Positions 49,874 through 59,798 of a DNA stretch of 64,000 bases are shown piece by piece; within the stretch, counting starts at the first letter, position 1, and every line of letters begins with the position of its first letter. Source of the stretch: Janthinobacterium lividum (lineage in GTDB: Bacteria; Pseudomonadota; Gammaproteobacteria; Burkholderiales; Burkholderiaceae_D); contig NZ_CP075583.1 in assembly GCF_023509035.1 (NCBI RefSeq), positions 992,001 through 1,056,000 of the forward strand. Direction: 5' to 3'. The position numbers and the translations under genes were made by a program. The notes under the pieces are model-generated. The model did not search any database, was not told where the DNA came from, and saw nothing but the letters and a program-made list of their open reading frames with translations.

Positions 49874-50578
49874 ATGACCACCACCCGAACCGAAGCGGCG
49901 CTGATCCGCGAGCTGGGCCGCGTCGATTACGAGCCGACCTTTGCCGCCATGCGCACCTTTACCGACGCGCGCACGACAGACACGCGCGACGAACTGTGGA
50001 TCGTCGAGCATCCGCCCGTGTTCACCCTGGGCCTGGCGGCCGACCGCGGCCATTTGCTGGCTGGCGCAGAGAATGTGCCCGTGGTGCAGACGGACCGTGG
50101 CGGCGAAGTGACCTTCCACGGCCCCGGCCAGGTGGTGATTTACCTGTTGATGGACTTGCGCCGCAACAAGCCGGGCGGCAAGCTGTATGCGCGCCAGTTC
50201 GTGCATAAAATCGAGCAAGCCATCATCAACGTGCTGGCGGCGTATAATCTCGCTGGCGAGCGCATTGATGGCGCGCCTGGCATCTATATTGCCGGCGGGC
50301 CAAGCAAGGGTGCGAAGATCGCCGCGCTGGGCTTGAAAGTGCGCGGCAACGGCTGCACCTACCATGGCGTATCGCTCAACGTGGCGATGGACCTGGCGCC
50401 GTTTTCCTGGATTAACCCCTGCGGCTATTCCGGCCTGAAGACGGTGGACATGCGCAGCATGGGCGTGTCGGTGCCGCTGGCCGAGGTGCAGCGGGCCCTG
50501 GCCCATGAATTGACCGTATTACTCGATGTAAGCGAAATAAACAGCGCCGCAGGCGCGCCTCAGGCAGCGGATGCCTGA
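49874..50578 (+). CDS. lipB: Octanoyl-ACP:protein octanoyltransferase
   Basis: This 234-residue enzyme has [12 protein letters not shown], the catalytic Lys in [11 protein letters not shown] and the acyl-cysteine in INPCGYSGL. It transfers octanoate from acyl carrier protein to lipoyl domains, before LipA inserts sulfur. It directly precedes lipA. Confidence 0.97.
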   Translation: MTTTRTEAALIRELGRVDYEPTFAAMRTFTDARTTDTRDELWIVEHPPVFTLGLAADRGHLLAGAENVPVVQTDRGGEVTFHGPGQVVIYLLMDLRRNKPGGKLYARQFVHKIEQAIINVLAAYNLAGERIDGAPGIYIAGGPSKGAKIAALGLKVRGNGCTYHGVSLNVAMDLAPFSWINPCGYSGLKTVDMRSMGVSVPLAEVQRALAHELTVLLDVSEINSAAGAPQAADA

Positions 50579-50615
50579 GCAAACAAACCAACATGCCCCT
50601 CAAGGGCTTGCAGCC

Positions 50616-51624
50616 ATGACTTCTGAGACCATTTCCAGCACCGCCCCCGCCGCTCCCGCCTACAACCCGAGCGAAAAGCAAAAAGGCGCCAGCAAGACTT
50701 CGCGCATCCCGATCAAGATCATTCCGATCGAGCAAGTCGAGCGCCTGAAAAAGCCGGACTGGATCCGCGTCAAGGCCGCCTCGGCATCGACCCGTTTCTA
50801 TGAAATCAAGGACATCCTGCGCGAAAAACAAGCTCGTGACGGTGTGCGAGGAAGCCAGCTGCCCGAACATCGGCGAATGCTTCGGCAAGGGTACGGCCAC
50901 CTTCATGATCATGGGCGACAAGTGCACGCGCCGTTGCCCGTTCTGCGACGTCGGCCATGGCCGCCCGGATCCGCTGGACAAGGACGAGCCGTCGAATTTG
51001 TCGAAAACCATCGCCAAGCTGCGCCTGAACTACGTCGTCATCACCTCCGTCGACCGCGATGACTTGCGCGATGGCGGCGCCGGTCATTTCGTCGAGTGCA
51101 TCCAGCAAACGCGCGCCCTGTCGCCGAACACCCGCATCGAAGTGCTGGTGCCCGACTTCCGTGGCCGCCTGGAAAAAGCCCTGAACCTGTTCAAGGATGG
51201 CTTGCCAGACGTCATGAACCACAACCTGGAAACGGCGCCGCGCCTGTACAAGGAAGCGCGCCCTGGTTCGGACTATATGCACTCGCTGAAATTGCTGAAA
51301 GATTTCAAGGCCATGTACCCGGACGTGAAGACCAAGTCCGGCATCATGGTGGGCCTGGGCGAGACGGACGAGGAAATCCTGCAAGTGATGCGCGACATGC
51401 GCGAGCACGACATCGACATGCTGACCATCGGCCAGTACCTGGCGCCATCGAACAGCCACTTGCCCGTGCGCCGCTACGTGCACCCGGACGTCTTTAAAAT
51501 GTTCGAGGAAGAAGCGTATAAAATGGGCTTCACCCACGCCGCCGTGGGCGCCATGGTGCGCAGCTCGTACCACGCGGATGAACAGGCGCACAGCGCCGGC
51601 GTGGAATCGGCGCTGAATTTCTAA
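50616..51624 (+). CDS. lipA: Lipoyl synthase, frameshifted (A5 run)
   Basis: This ~335-residue radical SAM enzyme inserts two sulfurs into the octanoyl chain. It has the auxiliary cluster motif [12 protein letters not shown], the SAM motif [10 protein letters not shown], and a C-terminal RSSYHADEQ. The frame breaks at the A5 run 50824-50828. Removing one base gives [18 protein letters not shown], the conserved family text. A longer start at 50571 is possible. lipA is the only route to endogenous lipoate here, so a true null would be severe; sequencing error is more likely. Confidence 0.95.
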
Positions 51625-51643
51625 GCACCTTGCACCACATCAA

Positions 51644-51675
51644 AGCCACCTGCTCATGCTGGTGGCTTTTTTTTT
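51644..51675 (+). terminator. Rho-independent terminator after lipA
   Basis: The stem AGCCACC / GGTGGCT has a 10-base loop and a nine-T tract, 20 bp after the lipA stop. It ends the lipB-lipA unit before ung. Confidence 0.88.
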
Positions 51676-51767
51676 GCCTGTTCGTATCGTGTCCACCTCA
51701 TGCGGCTGAGCGTTCTATACTGGCATGCTGAAAAAGCATGATTGACGAATAGGTTATGAGGTGACGC

Positions 51768-52430
51768 ATGGACGTACGCATCGATGCATCGTGGAAGGCG
51801 CGGCTGGAGGGCGAGTTTTCCCAGCCTTACTGGGAAAGCCTGGCCGCCTTCGTGAAGGAAGAGTACGCGGCAGGGCCGTGTTGTCCGCCGGGCAAGTACA
51901 TTTTTCGGGCGTTCGACCTGACGCCGTTCGAGCAAGTCAAGGTGGTGATCCTGGGGCAAGACCCGTATCACACGCCCGGCGCGGCCATGGGGCTGTGTTT
52001 TTCCATTCCCGAAGGCACGCCGCCGCAGCCGAGCCTGCAGAATATCTTCAAGGAATTACATAGCGACGTAGGTGTGGTGCGCACGCGCACGGATTTGTCC
52101 GATTGGGCAGAGCAAGGGGTATTTTTGCTCAACAGTGTGCTGACCGTGCGCGCCGGGACGGCCGGTTCACACGCGGCCAAGGGCTGGGAAAAGCTGACGG
52201 ACAGCGCCATCCGCCACCTGTCCGCCGAACGTAGCAACCTCGTCTTCATTCTGTGGGGCGGCCATGCGCAGGCCAAGCGGTCCCTGATCGACCCCGGCAA
52301 GCACCTGGTGCTGACGGCGCCGCATCCGTCGCCCTTGTCTGCCAGTAAAGGTTTCTTTGGCAGCAAGCCGTTCAGCCTGGCGAATGCCTACCTGCAAGCG
52401 CATGCCCAGGCGGCCATCGCCTGGGCATAA
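51768..52430 (+). CDS. ung: Uracil-DNA glycosylase family 1
   Basis: This 220-residue enzyme has the water-activating motif GQDPYHTPGAAMGL and the catalytic His loop HPSPLSA; VFLLNSVLTVRAG completes the active site. It excises uracil from DNA. It is unrelated in subfamily to the UdgX-type gene at 18050. It is followed by a perfect 12-bp hairpin shared with the convergent receptor gene. Confidence 0.97.
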   Translation: MDVRIDASWKARLEGEFSQPYWESLAAFVKEEYAAGPCCPPGKYIFRAFDLTPFEQVKVVILGQDPYHTPGAAMGLCFSIPEGTPPQPSLQNIFKELHSDVGVVRTRTDLSDWAEQGVFLLNSVLTVRAGTAGSHAAKGWEKLTDSAIRHLSAERSNLVFILWGGHAQAKRSLIDPGKHLVLTAPHPSPLSASKGFFGSKPFSLANAYLQAHAQAAIAWA

Positions 52431-52452
52431 TTCCTGGAACCGTACGGCAACC

Positions 52453-52484
52453 GACAGCGGCAGGCGTTGCTCCCTGCCGCTGTC
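52453..52484. terminator. Perfect 12-bp hairpin between convergent ung and TonB receptor
   Basis: GACAGCGGCAGG and CCTGCCGCTGTC form an uninterrupted 12-bp stem with an 8-base loop in the 68-bp gap between convergent genes. No T-tract follows on either strand. It may act as a bidirectional transcript 3' end or RNase barrier rather than a classical terminator. Confidence 0.6.
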
Positions 52485-52498
52485 TTCGCGCGTAACTC

Positions 52499-54655
52499 TT
52501 AGAAACTCGTCGACAGGCCTGCGTAGATGCTGCGGCGGGCGCCGTATTGCGGCGCCCCCACGCCCACGCCGGAACCGTCGCGCAGCAGGTACGATTTATC
52601 GAACAGATTGATTAGGGCCAGGCGTCCTTCCACTTTGCCGACGGGCGTGTTTTTCCACGTGTGCGTGAGCGCCGTGTTGACGGTGAAGTAACTCGGCAGA
52701 TGGCCGGAATTGGGCGCGCCGCCATCCGGCGTCATGCGCAGGCCGCTACCGTACAGGAAGTCAGCGCTCACTTGCGAATCGCCAAAGTGATAATGGCCGC
52801 CGCCCGACAGCGTGTATTTCTGGTCATGATCGAGGTAGACATAGTGCTTGCTGATGTAGCTCAACTCATCGGCACCAAACAGGGCCTGGCCCGAATTGAT
52901 GTTGCGTCCCTGCGCCTTTTGCGTGCTGGCGTTGAGGAACAGGCCCCAGTTTTTCTCGCTGTAGATGGCGGATAACTCCAGGCCCTTGGCGTAGCCGTCC
53001 GCATAGTTGAATGGGGTCAAGATCAATGCTTGGCCGAACTGGCCTTCATCCAGCAGGTTATTGATCTTTTTATAGTACACATCGGCCGTCACGGTCAGTT
53101 TCGAATTCACCTGGTGGCTGATGCCGACGTCGTAGTAATGCGTGCGCTCGGCCTTGACGTTATCCGACTGGCCGATTTCCGGCGCATTCGTCGTGTTCGC
53201 GTACAGGTCGATGCTGCCTTGCGCCGCCAGTTCCTGCGGCGGCGGCGTGAAGTAGCGCGAATAGCCCGCGTGCAGGGCCGTGCCCGGCGCGATCTGGTAG
53301 GCCAGGTTGACGCGGGGGCTCCATTGCTGCTCGCTCGTGTAGGCCGACACCTTGTCGAAACGGGCGCCATAATTGAGGGTCAGGGGCTTGCTGATATGCC
53401 ATTCATCCTGCAGGTAAAAACTGGCCAGGGTGCCCGTCTTGCCGCTGTTGTCCAGAATACTGATCGGCGTGGTGGCGCTTTGCACACCGTCAATACTCGG
53501 GAAGACGGCCACCGTGTTGTCGCTGGTCGTCTTCTGGCGCGTATAGGCCAGGCCCGCGCGCACGGTGTGGTCCTGGTGCACTTTGTAGCCGATGTCGAAT
53601 TGAAAGCCCGAGGCGCTGTTCGCGCGGCGCGAATCCGACGCGACGCCGTTGTAGATCAGGTCGCCGATGGCATCGGGCGTGAAGTGCAGTTCCGAATACT
53701 GGTGGAAGGCGGAGACCTGGTAATTGATGTCACCCAGGCTTTTTTGCAGCGACAGCACGAGGAAGCGGTTCACCTCGCGCTGGTTTTCATTCAGTTGCGA
53801 CGACGGCAGACTGGACGTGCCTGCCTGCGCATCGCTGTGGCCATCGAGCGAGAAGGCGGGCGCCTGGTTCGGATTGTTGGGGATCTGGAAGCGGCCGTTA
53901 TAGGTACCGAACATGGCGCCCAGGCGAGTATTGTCATCGAGGAAATACGACAGGCTGCCGAACGACTTGTTCTGGCGCGTCTTGTCGTGCAGGGCGCTGC
54001 GCGTGGCTTGCGGGTTTTCCACGCCCAGTGCATTGCCCAGGTAGCTGCCGGACAGGTAGTAATTGAACTTGCCCACGCTGCCGAAAAATTCGGCACTCGG
54101 TTCCACATGCTCGTGGCTGCCGACCATGATGCCGATGCGCCCGCCCGGCGTTATGCCGCCCTCCTTCGTTTCAATATCGACGATGCCCGCCGTGCGCAGG
54201 CCGAACTGGGCGGGCAAGGCGCCCGTCATGAAATCCGTCTTGTCGATCAGGCGCGTGTCGATGGACTGGCCGAAGCCGCTGATGCTTTCAGGCAGCTGCA
54301 CGCCATTGATGCGGTATTGCACGTTGGCATGGTCGTCGCGCACGTGCAGGGCGCCGGAGCCTTTCGAATCCTGCGATACGCCCGGCAGGCGCAGCAGCAC
54401 TTCATTGAATGGCGTATTGTCGCCCTGGCCCAGCATGTCGACCATATGGCTGTCGATGCTGTAGATGGTGGTGCCGACTTTCGGCGACAGCTCGATGCGC
54501 GCGCTTTTCAAATGGGCGGACGTAACTTCGACTTTTTGCATGTCTTGCGGGGCAGCATCGGTATTGGCCTCGGCAGGCTCTGCGGCATGGGCGGAAACGG
54601 TAAACAGGCTGGCAAGGGCGAGCGACAGCGCGCTCAGGCGGGGGGTGTGTTGCAT
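52499..54655 (-). CDS. TonB-dependent outer-membrane receptor (metal/unknown ligand)
   Basis: This 718-residue precursor has a signal peptide (~1-24, ending SAHA|AEP) and a plug domain with TonB-box-like VEVTSAHL, VRDDHANVQYRINGV and GIVDIETKEGG. The C-terminal barrel ends IYAGLSTSF with the required terminal Phe. The plug lacks the LRGPQGTLYG signature of siderophore receptors, and no Fur box is seen upstream. The next gene upstream encodes a small Cys-containing membrane protein in the same direction. The ligand is unknown; the company suggests a metal such as copper, which is inference. Confidence 0.88.
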   Translation of the reverse strand: MQHTPRLSALSLALASLFTVSAHAAEPAEANTDAAPQDMQKVEVTSAHLKSARIELSPKVGTTIYSIDSHMVDMLGQGDNTPFNEVLLRLPGVSQDSKGSGALHVRDDHANVQYRINGVQLPESISGFGQSIDTRLIDKTDFMTGALPAQFGLRTAGIVDIETKEGGITPGGRIGIMVGSHEHVEPSAEFFGSVGKFNYYLSGSYLGNALGVENPQATRSALHDKTRQNKSFGSLSYFLDDNTRLGAMFGTYNGRFQIPNNPNQAPAFSLDGHSDAQAGTSSLPSSQLNENQREVNRFLVLSLQKSLGDINYQVSAFHQYSELHFTPDAIGDLIYNGVASDSRRANSASGFQFDIGYKVHQDHTVRAGLAYTRQKTTSDNTVAVFPSIDGVQSATTPISILDNSGKTGTLASFYLQDEWHISKPLTLNYGARFDKVSAYTSEQQWSPRVNLAYQIAPGTALHAGYSRYFTPPPQELAAQGSIDLYANTTNAPEIGQSDNVKAERTHYYDVGISHQVNSKLTVTADVYYKKINNLLDEGQFGQALILTPFNYADGYAKGLELSAIYSEKNWGLFLNASTQKAQGRNINSGQALFGADELSYISKHYVYLDHDQKYTLSGGGHYHFGDSQVSADFLYGSGLRMTPDGGAPNSGHLPSYFTVNTALTHTWKNTPVGKVEGRLALINLFDKSYLLRDGSGVGVGAPQYGARRSIYAGLSTSF

Positions 54656-54746
54656 GGTAAAACCTCAAAAATAGTCAACGCCAGGCGGCACGGCGCGCGT
54701 CAAAACACGGCGGTGCAGCCCGAAAAATGGATAAACAGCGTGGGAA

Positions 54747-55091
54747 CTACAGTGAGGCGGCAGGCGGGCCGCGCACGGGCGGCAGGATGAGGACGGCGGC
54801 GGGTGCCAGCGTAGCGGGCGCGAGGGCCAGCAAGCGGTAGGGCAGTAACTGGGCGGGCGGCTCGGTGATGGCCGGCGGCACGGCGATGTCGGCCACCTTG
54901 TCGATGACCGTGGCGCACAGCGCGCACTCTTCCGCGTCGAGGCTGGTCTTGTGCAGGTGCGAAGCGGCCGTCGACAGCAGGAACACGAGGGCCAGCGCAC
55001 TGAACAGGGCCACGCACAGCTGCCACGGCGTGCGCGCGAGGGCGGCGGCACCGTGATGAGCAAGCTTGCGGGTGGGCTGGCGGGAAGACAT
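54747..55091 (-). CDS. Small membrane protein with periplasmic Cys/His segment (DUF2946-like)
   Basis: This ~114-residue protein starts MSSRQPTRKLAHHG at 55091; a longer TTG start at 55139 is possible and neither has a clear ribosome site. One TM helix (LCVALFSALALVFLLSTAAS) is followed by HLHKTSLDAEECALCATVID, a possible CxxC metal-binding segment, then a Pro/Leu-rich tail with a second hydrophobic stretch. This resembles small proteins found beside TonB receptors and copper genes. It probably belongs with the receptor 92 bp downstream. Confidence 0.55.
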   Translation of the reverse strand: MSSRQPTRKLAHHGAAALARTPWQLCVALFSALALVFLLSTAASHLHKTSLDAEECALCATVIDKVADIAVPPAITEPPAQLLPYRLLALAPATLAPAAVLILPPVRGPPAASL

Positions 55092-55160
55092 GGGCGCATA
55101 GTAGCAAGAAAATCGCCTCGCTGTCAGCGCTTGTTGCAATTGATTTGCGCTAGCGCGAGC

Positions 55161-55982
55161 TTACAGGGTGGCGCGCAAGTCGCGCGGCGACAGGCCGTAG
55201 TGCTGGCGGAAGCGGGCCGCGAAGCGCGACGGTGAGGCGTAGCCGCAGGCGGCCGCGATGTCGCTGATGGGTAAGTTGCCAGACTGCAATTCCTGCAAAG
55301 CCAGCCCCAGGCGCACGTCTTCCAGGATGGTACGGAAGTGCCGCTGTTCCAGGGCCAGCTGGCGGCGCAGGGTGGAGGCGCCCAGATGCAGTTTCGATGC
55401 CACCTTGGCAACGCTCCAGTCTGCGCCCGGGTCCAGCAGCAGCACTTGCTGCACGCGCGCGGCCAGCGGATCGCGGCGGTCCAGCAGCAGCGGGCCGCAA
55501 TGGCCACCCAAGGCCAGGGCCAGCAGCAAGCCTTCGGCCTGGTGCGCCAGCAGCGCGGGCGGGCTGTTTGTGGCCAGGCTGGCCATCAGTTGGTCCCAGG
55601 CCAGCGCCGCATGCACGTCGAGCGGCACGCACAGGCTGGCCGTGGCCGCCTGGTGCAGCTGGGCATCGACGAGGCCGCCATGGCGCGCACGAAAACGGGC
55701 GATCAGGGCTGGTGAAAAACTCAGCACTTCCGCCAGGTAGCCTTGCACGCCGGGCAGGTTGGCCACGCCCAGTTCCTGGCCCGCCGGCATCAGCACTACG
55801 TCGTGCGTGCCTGCGCGCGCCTGGCGCCCACCCCATTCCAGCAGCTTCGTTCCCTGCCGCACGCGGCACAGGGCGCTCTGGAAGACGGGGACGCGGCGCA
55901 GGGTTTGTGCGCGGCGCGCCTCGATGGTGCCATGGGCGATGCGCAGTTCGCTCAGGGCCACCGCGTCCATTTCATCTGCCAT
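55161..55982 (-). CDS. AraC-family transcriptional regulator
   Basis: This 273-residue protein has an N-terminal sensor half with a cupin-like VLMPAGQELGVANLPG. The C-terminal AraC domain (~170-273) has two HTHs (WSVAKVASKLHLGASTLRRQ and ISDIAAACGYASPSRFAARFRQHYG, the latter given only in part as a family marker). Its start overlaps the upstream PEBP gene stop by 11 bp, so the two are co-transcribed. Downstream lie the small membrane protein and TonB receptor, plausible targets. Confidence 0.85.
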   Translation of the reverse strand: MADEMDAVALSELRIAHGTIEARRAQTLRRVPVFQSALCRVRQGTKLLEWGGRQARAGTHDVVLMPAGQELGVANLPGVQGYLAEVLSFSPALIARFRARHGGLVDAQLHQAATASLCVPLDVHAALAWDQLMASLATNSPPALLAHQAEGLLLALALGGHCGPLLLDRRDPLAARVQQVLLLDPGADWSVAKVASKLHLGASTLRRQLALEQRHFRTILEDVRLGLALQELQSGNLPISDIAAACGYASPSRFAARFRQHYGLSPRDLRATL

Positions 55983-56526
55983 ACAGTCCCGTCAGCTGCG
56001 CCTTGCCCAGCGCGTTGGCGTTGAGCATGTAGCCGAGCATGGCGCCGCTGGCCTGTTGGTCCAGGGGCAGCTTGTCCACGCTCAAGGCCCAGACTGTGAT
56101 CTGGTAGCGGTGCGCCTTGTCGCCGGGCGGTGGGCAGGCGCCACCGTAGGCGCTGTCGCCGTAATCGTTGCGTCCTTGCACGGCGCCCGCTGGCAGGGTA
56201 GCCGCCGTTGTTCCCGCAGGCAAGGAGTTGGTTGTGGCGGGCACATTGAACACGCTCCAGTGCCACCAGCCGCTGCCGGTAGGCGCGTCAGGATCGTACA
56301 GGGTGATGGCGTAGCTTTTTGTCCCTGCTGGCGCGTTGTGCCACGACAATTGCGGCGACAAGTTGCCGCCCGCGCAGCCAAAGCCCTGGAACACTTGCGC
56401 GGTCGCCAGGGTCTGGTCAGGGGCGATGTCGGTGCTTGTGACGTTGAATTCGGCGGCGTGGGCGCCCAAGTGCAGCAGTGAGCTAAGCAGGCCCAGCGTG
56501 ATGGCGCGGAAGCGGGAGGTGGTCAT
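55972..56526 (-). CDS. YbhB/YbcL (PEBP-like) secreted protein
   Basis: This 184-residue precursor has a signal peptide (cut near AHA|AEF). Conserved motifs of the phosphatidylethanolamine-binding protein family are CAGGNLSPQLSW, LYDPDAPTGSGWWHWSVF and the late GDKAHRYQITVWALS. The biochemical role is unknown; bacterial members may bind small ligands or inhibit proteases. It is the first gene of a pair with AraC. Confidence 0.92.
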   Translation of the reverse strand: MTTSRFRAITLGLLSSLLHLGAHAAEFNVTSTDIAPDQTLATAQVFQGFGCAGGNLSPQLSWHNAPAGTKSYAITLYDPDAPTGSGWWHWSVFNVPATTNSLPAGTTAATLPAGAVQGRNDYGDSAYGGACPPPGDKAHRYQITVWALSVDKLPLDQQASGAMLGYMLNANALGKAQLTGLYGR

Positions 56527-56744
56527 GGTTTTCCTTTCGATAAGTATAGGGGAAAGTGTATGCCGTGCAATATTTACCCGCGATGCCGATGCGCTCGACT
56601 ATGGTGCCGAAACGCTCGTTTCCACCTAATTTCAATGTCGCCATGAGCGTGTTGTTTGATTTCCCGCTTTCTGACCGCGCATGATTTTCACTGCGGACCT
56701 TTCATGCTATCGTTCCGCAGCCCAAATTTCCCCGAGTCACCTCC

Positions 56745-57903
56745 ATGTCCCAACGCCCGATCAAGTGGTTGTTTGCCAAGCTGCACCTGTATGCGGGCCT
56801 GTGGTTCGGCGCCCTGTTCGTCCTGCTGGGCTTGACGGGTTCCGCCATCGCCTGGATGCCGGAGCTCGACGCGTATCTGAATCCGAATTTGCTGCAGGCG
56901 AGCACGCCCGCGCCTGGCCAGGTGTTCCAGGTGACACCGCGCACGGTGCAAGCGGTGGTGGACACGCTCGCGGCCGACCCCGCCTACGGCAAGCCGAGCC
57001 AGCTCAATCCGCCCGCCGCTGCGCGCGACGTGTATGTGGCATCGTACCGCCAGCCAGGCAAGCCATCCTCTTTCAGCCAGGCGATCGTGCGCCAGGTGAT
57101 GGTCGACCCTTACACCCTGCAGGTGAAGGGGGAGCGCGACTGGGGACGCTTCGGTCTCACGCGCCCGCTGCTGATGTCGGGCATGTTTCATTTGCACCGC
57201 TATCTGCTGACGGGCGACGCGGGCAAGACGGTCACGGGGATTTCCGGCGTGGCCCTGCTGCTGATGGCCTTGAGCGGCATCTACCTGTGGTGGCCGCGCT
57301 TGCACTGGACGGCGATCAAGCGGGCCTTGACGGTGTCGCATGGCGGCTCCTGGCCCCGCTTCAACTATACGATGCACAAGGCGGCCGGCTTCTTTGCGGC
57401 CCCCGTGCTGGCTGTGCTCGCCTTTTCCGGCATCTATTTCAATTTGCCGCAGTTGGTGGTGCCGCTGGTAGACCTGGTGTCGACGGTGCCCGATACCGTC
57501 AAACTGAAGAATGTGGCCCAGGACGGCGCCCTGCTCGATGCGGGCCAGGCGATGGCAGCCGCGCAGAAGCTGTATCCGCAGGCGCGCGTGTCGCGCATCG
57601 TGCTGCCGGCGAAAAAAGACCAGCCGTATGACGTTCGTGTGCGCCAGCCGGACGAAATCGCCCACGGCGACGGCGCCACGCGCATCACCCTGGACGCGCG
57701 CAGCGGCTTGCCCCCTGCGCATACGCGATCCCTTGCGGGCGCCGGCCGGTGACGTTTTCCTGGGCTGGCAATTCCCCCTGCACTCGGGCCAGGCGTTTGG
57801 CGTGGCCGGGCGCGCCTTCATTACCGTCTTCGGTTTGATGCCCTTGCTGTTCCTGCTGACGGGCACCCTGGTGTGGTGGAAACGGCGGCGCGGCCGGAAA
57901 TAA
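56745..57903 (+). CDS. PepSY-associated TM-helix protein (iron-uptake type), frameshifted
   Basis: This ~385-residue protein has four TM helices and two PepSY-type periplasmic lobes. It begins KWLFAKLHLYAGLWFGALFV (conserved His near residue 15), then SGMFHLHRYLL and MHKAAGFFAAPVLAVLAFSG. The frame breaks at the C5 run 57711-57715. Removing one base restores RSGLPLRIRDP and the last TM helix with WWKRRRGRK. Relatives (PiuB-like) reduce or release iron in the periplasm or inner membrane beside TonB receptors. Confidence 0.82.
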
Positions 57904-57993
57904 GCACCCGCCAAACTGATGCGGGGAAAGTTGCTATCATCATAGTATTTTCCGGCAGATCCGCTGTCCGGACTCACCCGCACAAGGACCAGC

Positions 57994-58416
57994 ATGAGCA
58001 ATCCCGACATCACCGTAGCAATGTTGAATGAACGCGGCACCGGCCGCTTGCCCGGCCACCTGGGCATCGTCATCACGGCAGTGGGCGACGGCCAGTTGAC
58101 GGCGGAATTGCCCGTGCTGCCGCATTTGCTGGCGCCGAATGGTTATCTGCACGCGGGTAGCGTGGTGACCCTGGCCGACACGGCTTCCGGCTATGGCTGC
58201 ATCGTCAACTTGCCCGAAGGTGCCAACAATTTCACCACCATCGAGCTGAAATCGAACCACCTGGGCACGGCCCGCGAAGGCACGCTCACCTGCACGGCGA
58301 AAGTCGAGCACAAGGGCCGCAACACGCAGGTGTGGGATGCTGTGGTGAAAAGCAAGGAAACGGGCAAGACGATTGCCCTGTTCCGCTGCACGCAGATGAT
58401 TCTGTATCCCAAATAA
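57994..58416 (+). CDS. PaaI-family hotdog thioesterase
   Basis: This 140-residue hotdog-fold protein has the catalytic-helix sequence LHAGSVVTLADTASGYG, the HGG-like motif of PaaI thioesterases (here HAG), and NFTTIELKSNHLG. It probably hydrolyses an acyl-CoA, with unknown acyl group. It converges on the anti-sigma gene with only 2 bp between stops. Confidence 0.85.
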   Translation: MSNPDITVAMLNERGTGRLPGHLGIVITAVGDGQLTAELPVLPHLLAPNGYLHAGSVVTLADTASGYGCIVNLPEGANNFTTIELKSNHLGTAREGTLTCTAKVEHKGRNTQVWDAVVKSKETGKTIALFRCTQMILYPK

Positions 58417-58418
58417 GA

Positions 58419-59113
58419 CTACATTTTTATCCAGTTACCCTTGTAGAGAATTGGCCCCGTCGGTCCGTTCGGATCGGGCGAACCGCCTTTCGGTTCCAGG
58501 GTAACGGCCAGCAGGGCCACGTCGCTGCCGATGGCCCGCTGCGACAGGGCCAGTTTTATATTGCCCTTGTCGGCCAGCAGGCCCAGCGAACGGGGGGGCC
58601 GCTCTTCGGCACGGCCCACAGTTCCAAATCCTTATCGCTCGGCACGGGCGCGTTGCCCACCATGCGCACCTCGAGCGCGCCGTGGCGGCTGTCGGCCGTC
58701 AGCAGCAGGGCCGTTTGCGCTTTCTCATCCGTCAGGCTGGCCACATAGCTGATTTGCGGCGCGTCCAGCAGGCGCGTGGCCACGACGATCACCAGCAAGG
58801 CGGCGATGGCGCTCGAGGCCATGCCCAGCGAACGCCAGAACGACAGCGAATCGCGCCATAGCGACCATCCGCCTTGTGGCGCCAGGTGCAAGCGCTGCTC
58901 GATCTGTTGCCAGACGCGCTTGGGCGGCGCCACGGGCGTGGCAAATTCCGCCATCGGTTCCAAACGCTGGCGCCATTCGGCCGTGATATGGCGCAAGTCG
59001 GCGTCGTTGTGCAGCCAGCCTTCGAAACGCCGCCGCGCGCCCCCTTTCAGGGTGCCCAGCACGTATTCGGACGCCAGTTTCTGGCGCAGGCTGTCATTGC
59101 CGCGGCTATTCAT
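58419..59113 (-). CDS. RskA-family anti-sigma factor, frameshifted
   Basis: This ~231-residue protein has an N-terminal cytosolic sigma-binding helix region (LASEYVLGTLKGGARRRFEG), one TM helix near residue 100 (AIAALLVIVVAT) and a periplasmic RskA domain. The frame breaks in the G7 run 58592-58598. Adding one base joins DLELWAVPKSGPP to RSLGLLADKGNI, the family's conserved text. The start at 59113 overlaps the sigma gene stop (ATGA). Confidence 0.85.
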
Positions 59114-59700
59114 GATGCCTCCCGTTTCGCCAGGCACGTGCGCAGCCGTTCCAGGCTGCGGCGTATCCAGGTCTTCACGGTGCCGATCGGCAGCGACATC
59201 TGCTGCGCCACTTCGCTGTGCGACAGGTCATGATAGAACGCCAGGGCGACCACCTGCCGGTGCAGCCCTTCCAGGGCCGACATGCAAAACGCCAGCGCCT
59301 TGGCGTCACCGCTCAGCTGCAGTGATTCGATCGGCGTGGCCTGGGGGTCTCGGAGTGCATTCATGACTTCGCTATCAAACTGTTCGGCATCGATTTCCAC
59401 GGTATCGTCGCTGCGCCGCAGCACATCGAACGCCTTGTTGCGCACGATGGTGGCCATCCAGGTCATCGGCGCGGCCAGGTGGCTCTGGTAAGCGGCGGCG
59501 TTGTTCCAGATGGCGACGAAACCCTCTTGCAAGGCTTCTTCAGCGAGCTCTTGCTTATGCAATATACGCAGCGCGAAGCCAAACAGTTTCGATGAGGTGG
59601 AGTTATATAGTTGGCGGAACGCCTTGGCGTCCTTGTTGCCGGCGGCAAGCAGCCAGGCTTTGAGTTGCTGCGGGTCGGGCTGTTGGGCGGCAAGGGACAC
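59110..59700 (-). CDS. ECF sigma factor (SigK-like, RskA-controlled)
   Basis: This 196-residue protein starts with GTG at 59700, with AAGG a few bases upstream. Region 2 is at ~25-95 (LYNSTSSKLFGFALRIL, WMATIVRNKAFDVLRR) and region 4 at ~135-190 (YHDLSHSEVAQQMSLPIGTV). It is co-transcribed and coupled with the membrane anti-sigma factor that should hold it inactive. The stimulus and regulon are unknown. The upstream neighbour encodes a TlpA thioredoxin. Confidence 0.92.
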   Translation of the reverse strand: MSLAAQQPDPQQLKAWLLAAGNKDAKAFRQLYNSTSSKLFGFALRILHKQELAEEALQEGFVAIWNNAAAYQSHLAAPMTWMATIVRNKAFDVLRRSDDTVEIDAEQFDSEVMNALRDPQATPIESLQLSGDAKALAFCMSALEGLHRQVVALAFYHDLSHSEVAQQMSLPIGTVKTWIRRSLERLRTCLAKREAS

Positions 59701-59798
59701 GGCTGGCCTTCACAAGGTGAATGGGATCACGCTAGGGAAGGTTATAACAGATTGGCAATACCTGGCAACAAGGTTGTGTACCGTGTTTGTGCGCTGCC

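Noticed and set aside
48341..50506. A 721-codon open frame antisense to the MocR gene and lipB
   Set aside because: Spans two recognised genes and their promoter; no domain features.
50824..50828. Programmed ribosomal frameshift in lipA
   Set aside because: The A5 run lacks a conserved slippery site plus pseudoknot, lipA is not known to use one, and ten other unrelated genes show the same kind of break.
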